Shown piece by piece: positions 56,636 through 60,723 of a stretch of 60,723 bases of DNA. This DNA comes from a virus. Both the position numbers and the translations under genes were made by a program. The first letter of the stretch is position 1. Each line of letters begins with the position of its first letter. The stretch is taken from positions 1 through 60,723 of the IMG/VR virus record IMGVR_UViG_3300027963_000084; one strand, 5' to 3'. Under the pieces are notes generated by a model. The model was not told where the DNA came from and did not search any database. It saw nothing but the letters and a program-made list of their open reading frames with translations.

Positions 56636-57565
56636 CTAGCGGGTCTGCATGGCGTTGCGGCGTTGATCACCCATGGCTTGGAGCCGTCGCACCTCGGCCA
56701 TCATCTGAGCGGCCTGTGGAACTTCACCGCCAGCCTGCTGCCGCATGGCGTTGAGCTTGGCGATAATCGACTGGGCCTGCATGTGGTAGTCATATGCACC
56801 ACCAGGCGGCGAGGCGTTGCGGCTCTTGTCGCTCATTGCCAGCAATCGGTTGACATCCGCCATCATCTGCGGAGCTTCCTTCACTTCACCACCAGCCGAC
56901 CGCCGCATCTGGTTCAGCTTTGCAATCAGTGCCTGAGCCTGTTCCCGTGGGTCCGTACTAGCCGGAACTTCGGGGACTGGACGAGATTGGTTGGCAAGCT
57001 CAGCCGTGCCAGACGTGCTGGTCAGGGCTGGCTGGGGGCCGAACAAATCGGTAAGGGCACCACCACCGGCAACGACAGCGCCGACCAGAGCAGCGTCGGT
57101 CATCGCCTCGCCAAGCTGCCGTTGCGGAGCCCGTGCGGCATCCAAAGGTTGTTGCGGACCCGGAAGGCGACGCGGCTGCGGACCCGGAAGGCGACGCGGC
57201 TGCGGACCCGGAAGGCGACGCGGCGGAGCGGGAATTAGCCCAGTTCCCGGGGAGGGTGCTATGGCAGGGGTGGTGGTGGTATTGGCACCCATTTGGAATC
57301 CGCGAGCGCCGTTATCGAACGGGATCATTGCGGTCGGGTTTGTCACTAGATCCCGAACACTCTGACCGGCAGCATCAGAGATTGCGGGGAGCTGTGGGCG
57401 GGCACCAGTAGCCATTTCAGAAACGGCCTTGTAGATGGCATCCGGCTGCATGTCGGGCGTGATCACGCCAGCATCCAACGCCTTCTTAATCCATACGGAA
57501 TTAATGCCAGTTGCCGCAGTGACACCAGACATCCAGCTGCCCATACCGCCAACGGGATTAGCCAT
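56636..57565 (-). CDS. Putative internal virion protein with duplicated helical unit
   Basis: 309 residues from the ATG at 57565, which overlaps the end of the preceding gene; upstream codons are frame noise. A hydrophobic Gly-rich start (GGMGSWMSGVTAATGINSVW) is followed by three tandem RRLPGPQP octapeptides and two copies of a 43-residue helical unit (AQALIAKLNQMRRSAGGEV and AQSIIAKLNAMRQQAGGEV, each ending in an RLxAMxDxxRNA block). Repeated helical units suggest an oligomeric head component. No enzymatic motif. Confidence 0.7.
   Translation of the reverse strand: MANPVGGMGSWMSGVTAATGINSVWIKKALDAGVITPDMQPDAIYKAVSEMATGARPQLPAISDAAGQSVRDLVTNPTAMIPFDNGARGFQMGANTTTTPAIAPSPGTGLIPAPPRRLPGPQPRRLPGPQPRRLPGPQQPLDAARAPQRQLGEAMTDAALVGAVVAGGGALTDLFGPQPALTSTSGTAELANQSRPVPEVPASTDPREQAQALIAKLNQMRRSAGGEVKEAPQMMADVNRLLAMSDKSRNASPPGGAYDYHMQAQSIIAKLNAMRQQAGGEVPQAAQMMAEVRRLQAMGDQRRNAMQTR
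57153..57224. repeat. 24-bp tandem repeat, three units
   Basis: The unit TGCGGACCCGGAAGGCGACG plus four more bases is repeated three times without change. It encodes the RRLPGPQP octapeptides of the overlapping gene. Identical units suggest recent slippage, so copy number may vary between strains. Confidence 0.9.
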
Positions 57566-57860
57566 TCTTCTTGCCCTTCTTCTTCTTAGGAACATCCGGC
57601 AGGTCGTCGCCTTCGTAGGGAAGGTCGTCGTCTGTGACCATCGGCGTATTCGGTTTGCCGTGCATCTCTTCATCTAGGTCGGCCAAATCATTCTTCTGCT
57701 TGTGGGGCTTGCCCTCCGCCTTCTCTTCGGCGGGACTCTGCTTGCCCAACTTCGCAACAATTCTCTGCTCGTCCTTGTCGCTGGCAGAAAGCAGCTGCTT
57801 CACCAGTCGCTTCAATCCTGCCTGCGTCAGGTCGTCCAAATCAAAATCAATGCGGGCCAT
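57558..57860 (-). CDS. Small acidic/basic virion-operon protein
   Basis: 100 residues; acidic start (RIDFDLDDLTQAGLKRLVKQ) and a Lys-rich end (DVPKKKKGKKNG). Probably partly disordered. Overlaps the next start. Charged, two-sided composition could suit a scaffold or DNA-contact role. No family recognised. Confidence 0.65.
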   Translation of the reverse strand: MARIDFDLDDLTQAGLKRLVKQLLSASDKDEQRIVAKLGKQSPAEEKAEGKPHKQKNDLADLDEEMHGKPNTPMVTDDDLPYEGDDLPDVPKKKKGKKNG

Positions 57861-58279
57861 TAGTTAAGCAAGCCTCCAAGAAGCGAATTGACAAAGCTCA
57901 TCTGCTGCTGCTGACGTTGCAGTGCTGCCATAGCGCTGTCGTTGTTTTGTTGTTGCTGAAGCGATGCAAGCTGCTGTGAATACGCCTGCTGCTGCTGGTC
58001 GCCCTGCAGCTGAGTGGTGGCGTTTGACACGGCATCCGCAGACTTTTGCGAATATGCGTCCGCAATGCCCTGCACCATTTTCTGAGAAGCGTCTATGCCA
58101 GCTTGGCCCCACTGCGCGCCGCCGCGTGAGATGCCGCCACGGTCGTATTGCTTCACGTTGAAGCGCGGGTCACCGGACGCCAGTGCGCTGGCATAGTTGT
58201 TGTTGAATACCGACTGAGTCGCCTGCGGGGAAAACCCGGGCGGCTTCTGCTGATTGACGGTTATGGAGTTCTGAATCAT
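57860..58279 (-). CDS. Gln-rich putative internal virion protein
   Basis: 139 residues with long Gln runs in a coiled-coil-like C-terminal half (TQLQGDQQQQAYSQQLASL, then QQQQNNDSAMAALQRQQQQM). The N-terminus (NQQKPPGFSPQATQSVFNNN) is disordered-looking. Ala/Gln-rich proteins of this kind are typical podovirus ejection proteins. Overlaps neighbours by 1-4 nt. Confidence 0.65.
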   Translation of the reverse strand: MIQNSITVNQQKPPGFSPQATQSVFNNNYASALASGDPRFNVKQYDRGGISRGGAQWGQAGIDASQKMVQGIADAYSQKSADAVSNATTQLQGDQQQQAYSQQLASLQQQQNNDSAMAALQRQQQQMSFVNSLLGGLLN

Positions 58280-58620
58280 TGGAACAGCCCAGAAAGAAGT
58301 CCGCTGTATGCATTCATAGCCAAGCCCTGCTTGGCATTCTCAACGTCACGCTGCTGCTTTTGCGCATTGGCCATCGACTGCAGGCCGGTCAGCGTCAGGT
58401 CGTCTTGGGCGCGCTGTTGCTGCAGTGCGTACTCCGTATCTGCCCGCTCTGCGGAATGCTGAAGATTGGCAAGACTCTTCTGCCCAAGAGCATTTAGGAT
58501 GTCTTGGTGATTCGACGGGTAGCCGTATGGCGACTTACGCAGCAAGTCCGCTTTGGCATCTGCCAGAATCGGTGCCGTGGCGGGCGGCGCATTTCGCAAG
58601 CCGCTGTTGTAAGTAATCAT
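58276..58620 (-). CDS. Helical putative virion protein
   Basis: 114 residues, strongly helical (DILNALGQKSLANLQHSAER, then ADTEYALQQQRAQDDLTLTG). Overlaps both neighbours by 4 nt in the ejection-protein cluster. No motif. Confidence 0.65.
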   Translation of the reverse strand: MITYNSGLRNAPPATAPILADAKADLLRKSPYGYPSNHQDILNALGQKSLANLQHSAERADTEYALQQQRAQDDLTLTGLQSMANAQKQQRDVENAKQGLAMNAYSGLLSGLFQ

Positions 58621-59963
58621 CTAACAGCCTTAAAAGAAGAACCGAATGCCGTGTTGGGCGCGTCTTGGTTGTGTCGAAGCTGTGCAAGACGCTGCTCCAC
58701 CATCTGTAGCGTCCGCGCTGCATTCGGGTCACCGGAGTAACCGGCAGCGGAGTAGTCTGCCATGCGCTGGTACAAGGCGGATCGCATACGCTCCAGGTCA
58801 TCAACGACCTCGCTCTGCCCGCCCCACATGGAAGACTTGCCGATGGTGTTGTTGAATATGCTGTCGATTGCGTTGCTGGAATCGCTGTAAGCGGCCTTGT
58901 TGTCATTCCACCCGGAACCCATCTGATTCTGAACTCCGCCGATGCGCCCCGCAGAATCGCCGTATCCATAGGTCAGGCCAGACAAAACATCAGTGACGTT
59001 GATCTGGTGCGGATCCTTTGGCTTGGTAAGCGAACCGTAGTAGTCCTGCATGCCGCGCTGCGAAGCGTCCAAGTTCAGCGCGTTAAGACCGTACAGACCG
59101 CTGAGAGCCTGTCCCATCATCTGTGATGGCATGTTGCGGGAAGACATGTGCTGGTCGGTCAGCATCCCAACCCCACCCGCGTAGTTGCGATCCAGGCGGT
59201 CGGCAATGTCGGTGGAGTTCAGATCCCCGCGCACTGAATCCAGTCCAGCCATGGTGCGATCCAGCATGCCGCTCAGAGCGCCATTGCCCTGCGGGGCCGA
59301 TTGTCCGGCGGAACCAGAGTCATACGTTCCAGATGCGATGGAGCCGTCAGGACCGTTAGCCTGGAAGCCCCCACCGCCGCCCATGCCACCAAACAGACCG
59401 GGAAGGGAGCTTGCAATGCCGAACCCAAGTCCGGCCTTTGCATAAGAATTCCCCAGACTGCCAATAGCGTTGTTGCGACTCTGCCCAAGCTGGCTCAAAC
59501 CCGTTTGGTTGGCCGCGCCAAGGTCGGACATCGCCTTGTTGTACGCCCCTTGGTTTGCAGCCCACGCTTGCATGGCCGCGTTCGACGCGCTTCCGGCGGC
59601 ACCAAGGGCTGCAGATCCTATGTTTCCGATAGCGCCCTGCTGGGCAGCAGCGGCCATGGAGTTGTAGCCGTTCTGAGCATTCTGGTTGTTCAGCGCATTA
59701 GCCTGCGCCTGTGCCACATTTCCAAGTCCCGAAGCATATGCTCCATAGTTGTTGGCATACGAGCCGCCAAGACCAGCCAGAGCTTGCTGGTAGGCATTCT
59801 GGCTTGCAACAAAATTCCCGTAGTTCTTCTGCCGCTGATCGGCAAACGCCGCAGGCTGCGCTATCATCGCCTGCTTGGTCTTGTAGACCTCGGGCAGGAC
59901 AGCTGCGCCTACTCCAGCGTTGATCTTGTCCCAGCTTTTATTCCAGTCGTCAATCGCAGCCAT
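58617..59963 (-). CDS. Ala/Asn/Gln-rich putative ejection protein
   Basis: 448 residues with AATAGGAGGTTCT upstream of the ATG. The first half is a run of Ala/Asn/Gln-rich helical repeats (ALAGLGGSYANNYGAYASGL, AQANALNNQNAQNGYNSMAA), with a Gly-rich GGMGGGGGFQ hinge near residue 195 and a more globular C-terminal part (DLERMRSALYQRMADYSAAG). The composition is like podovirus DNA-ejection proteins. It directly follows the Cys-rich gene and starts the internal-protein group. Confidence 0.75.
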   Translation of the reverse strand: MAAIDDWNKSWDKINAGVGAAVLPEVYKTKQAMIAQPAAFADQRQKNYGNFVASQNAYQQALAGLGGSYANNYGAYASGLGNVAQAQANALNNQNAQNGYNSMAAAAQQGAIGNIGSAALGAAGSASNAAMQAWAANQGAYNKAMSDLGAANQTGLSQLGQSRNNAIGSLGNSYAKAGLGFGIASSLPGLFGGMGGGGGFQANGPDGSIASGTYDSGSAGQSAPQGNGALSGMLDRTMAGLDSVRGDLNSTDIADRLDRNYAGGVGMLTDQHMSSRNMPSQMMGQALSGLYGLNALNLDASQRGMQDYYGSLTKPKDPHQINVTDVLSGLTYGYGDSAGRIGGVQNQMGSGWNDNKAAYSDSSNAIDSIFNNTIGKSSMWGGQSEVVDDLERMRSALYQRMADYSAAGYSGDPNAARTLQMVEQRLAQLRHNQDAPNTAFGSSFKAVR

Positions 59964-59971
59964 AGAACCTC

Positions 59972-60723
59972 CTATTGATTACTGTCCTTCTGGGGCTGTT
60001 TTTTACGCGCATTGGAAATAGCCCTGCGAACAAGCACTTTTGCGCCCATTCGGACGAATGGCAGGCCACGGTTGTCGGCCTGCTCTTTCAGCCAATCCAA
60101 GATGGTTTCCATGTTTTCGGCGCACCAACCGGGGGTTTCGGCCTCCCGGCGGTCCATCTCCGCCGCGCGGGCATTGCAGGAGCAATTGGGGGTGGAGACG
60201 ATGCCGATGTACTTCAGCAGTGTTTTTAGCTCAGTCCCCGGGCCACCAGTGACGGGCACTGGCTCCGAAACGGACTGCGGGGCGACATCTGGGCAGGGGT
60301 CCACCGTGGTGGAAAGGGTGACTTCAAATATCCCGCTGTTATCATTGACGCAGCTGTCGTTAGCGCGGAATGAAACAGCCCCAGCCCCGGGGGTTCCAGA
60401 GTACGAAGTGCCAATTGAAAATACCGCGCCACCTACCTGCATCATTAAACGCATGTGACAGCCAGGGTACGGCGAACAGCCGGGGCAGCAGTCGCATGCG
60501 CCGGATGTAACACCGCTTGGAGTGGCGGTGCTGCCGGGACCGCTCCACTGCACAGTGCCGGTTGCGGAGACACTGATGGCTTGGCCCGCAGTAAGGGTCA
60601 CACCAGCCGCTTGCCAGCCGTTCACGGCGACATTAACTTGGATATTGTAAATGGCAGAGGTTGGTTTACATCCTGCGTCACCGCAGCACTTCTTCCCATC
60701 CCCGCAGCCGTCAACGCATGTGC
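59972..60723 (-). CDS. Cys-rich virion-associated protein, 3' part (right-end copy)
   Basis: The frame enters open from base 60723 and ends at the stop at 59972, so this copy holds the C-terminal 250 residues of the protein whose start is at 1110. It carries the CDCCPGC segment, a beta-rich middle and a conserved-looking end: EMDRREAETPGWCAENMETI, then DWLKEQADNRGLPF, then a basic RRAISNARKKQPQ tail. Compared with the left-end copy it has Ser for Ala, Ser for Thr, Thr for Ile and Ser for Asn at four positions. Confidence 0.8.
   Translation of the reverse strand, partial: TCVDGCGDGKKCCGDAGCKPTSAIYNIQVNVAVNGWQAAGVTLTAGQAISVSATGTVQWSGPGSTATPSGVTSGACDCCPGCSPYPGCHMRLMMQVGGAVFSIGTSYSGTPGAGAVSFRANDSCVNDNSGIFEVTLSTTVDPCPDVAPQSVSEPVPVTGGPGTELKTLLKYIGIVSTPNCSCNARAAEMDRREAETPGWCAENMETILDWLKEQADNRGLPFVRMGAKVLVRRAISNARKKQPQKDSNQ
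60080..60723. repeat. Terminal direct repeat, right copy
   Basis: Second copy of bases 1-644, with 11 substitutions and no insertions or deletions. Joining the copies closes a molecule of about 60,079 bp and restores one uninterrupted minus-strand gene across the junction. A physical terminal repeat of the virion DNA is the alternative. Sequence alone does not decide, but mismatches between the copies favour assembly from a mixed population. Confidence 0.9.

Noticed and set aside
1-60723. CRISPR array or anti-CRISPR-marked repeat cluster
   Set aside because: No regularly spaced repeat-spacer pattern was found; repeats present are tandem coding repeats or paired regulatory elements.

Overview
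The window is an essentially complete genome of a tailed double-stranded DNA phage, written as a line whose ends overlap. Bases 1-644 recur at 60080-60723 with 11 substitutions, so the unit genome is about 60,079 bp and one gene wraps across the join. A P22-like portal, a tail-adaptor protein, a tail-nozzle-like protein and Gly/Ala/Gln-rich putative ejection proteins point to a podovirus-like virion. The host cannot be read directly. Strong AGGAGG ribosome sites and ATGA/TGATG overlaps show a bacterial host. Several Cys-rich and secreted proteins, two encoded proteases and no recognisable muralytic enzyme would suit a host with an unusual, protein-rich envelope such as a planctomycete, but that is inference.

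Layout. (1) One minus-strand virion block starts near 27136, runs down to base 1, continues across the join at 60079 and ends at 51426. Its order is small unknown genes and an HNH gene, a PAPS-reductase-like protein, scaffold, major capsid protein and decoration protein, a terminator, a glycosyltransferase, terminase small and large subunits, portal, a fibre cluster, tail adaptor, an FN3/LamG protein plus nozzle-like protein, a Cys-rich protein, and then internal/ejection candidates ending in a 1221-residue protein. (2) A minus gene at 27599-28594, with a strong terminator, lies beside a 361-bp control region carrying paired repeats. (3) From 28956 to 37634 about 28 small plus-strand genes form a tightly coupled early operon ending in a serine recombinase. 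(4) From about 50505 down to 37510 a second minus operon encodes RecE-like exonuclease, Erf annealing protein, SSB, a split SF2 helicase, several nucleases, small membrane or secreted proteins, a subtilisin-like and a papain-like protease, and a sigma-70-family factor. (5) A plus-strand tyrosine recombinase at 50545-51429 separates the virion and recombination blocks, suggesting a temperate or formerly temperate phage.

How it fits together. RecE/Erf/SSB, the helicase and the resolvase-like nucleases would carry recombination and recombination-dependent replication; no DNA polymerase or primase was recognised. The phage sigma factor is a candidate switch to late transcription. Terminase, portal, scaffold and capsid build and fill heads; the adaptor, nozzle and fibres complete the tail.

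The most striking feature is in the large terminase gene. A 288-residue intein splits the Walker A loop, and an HNH homing-endonuclease-type gene with its own ribosome binding site lies inside the intein-coding DNA on the opposite strand, so both strands are open through the same bases.
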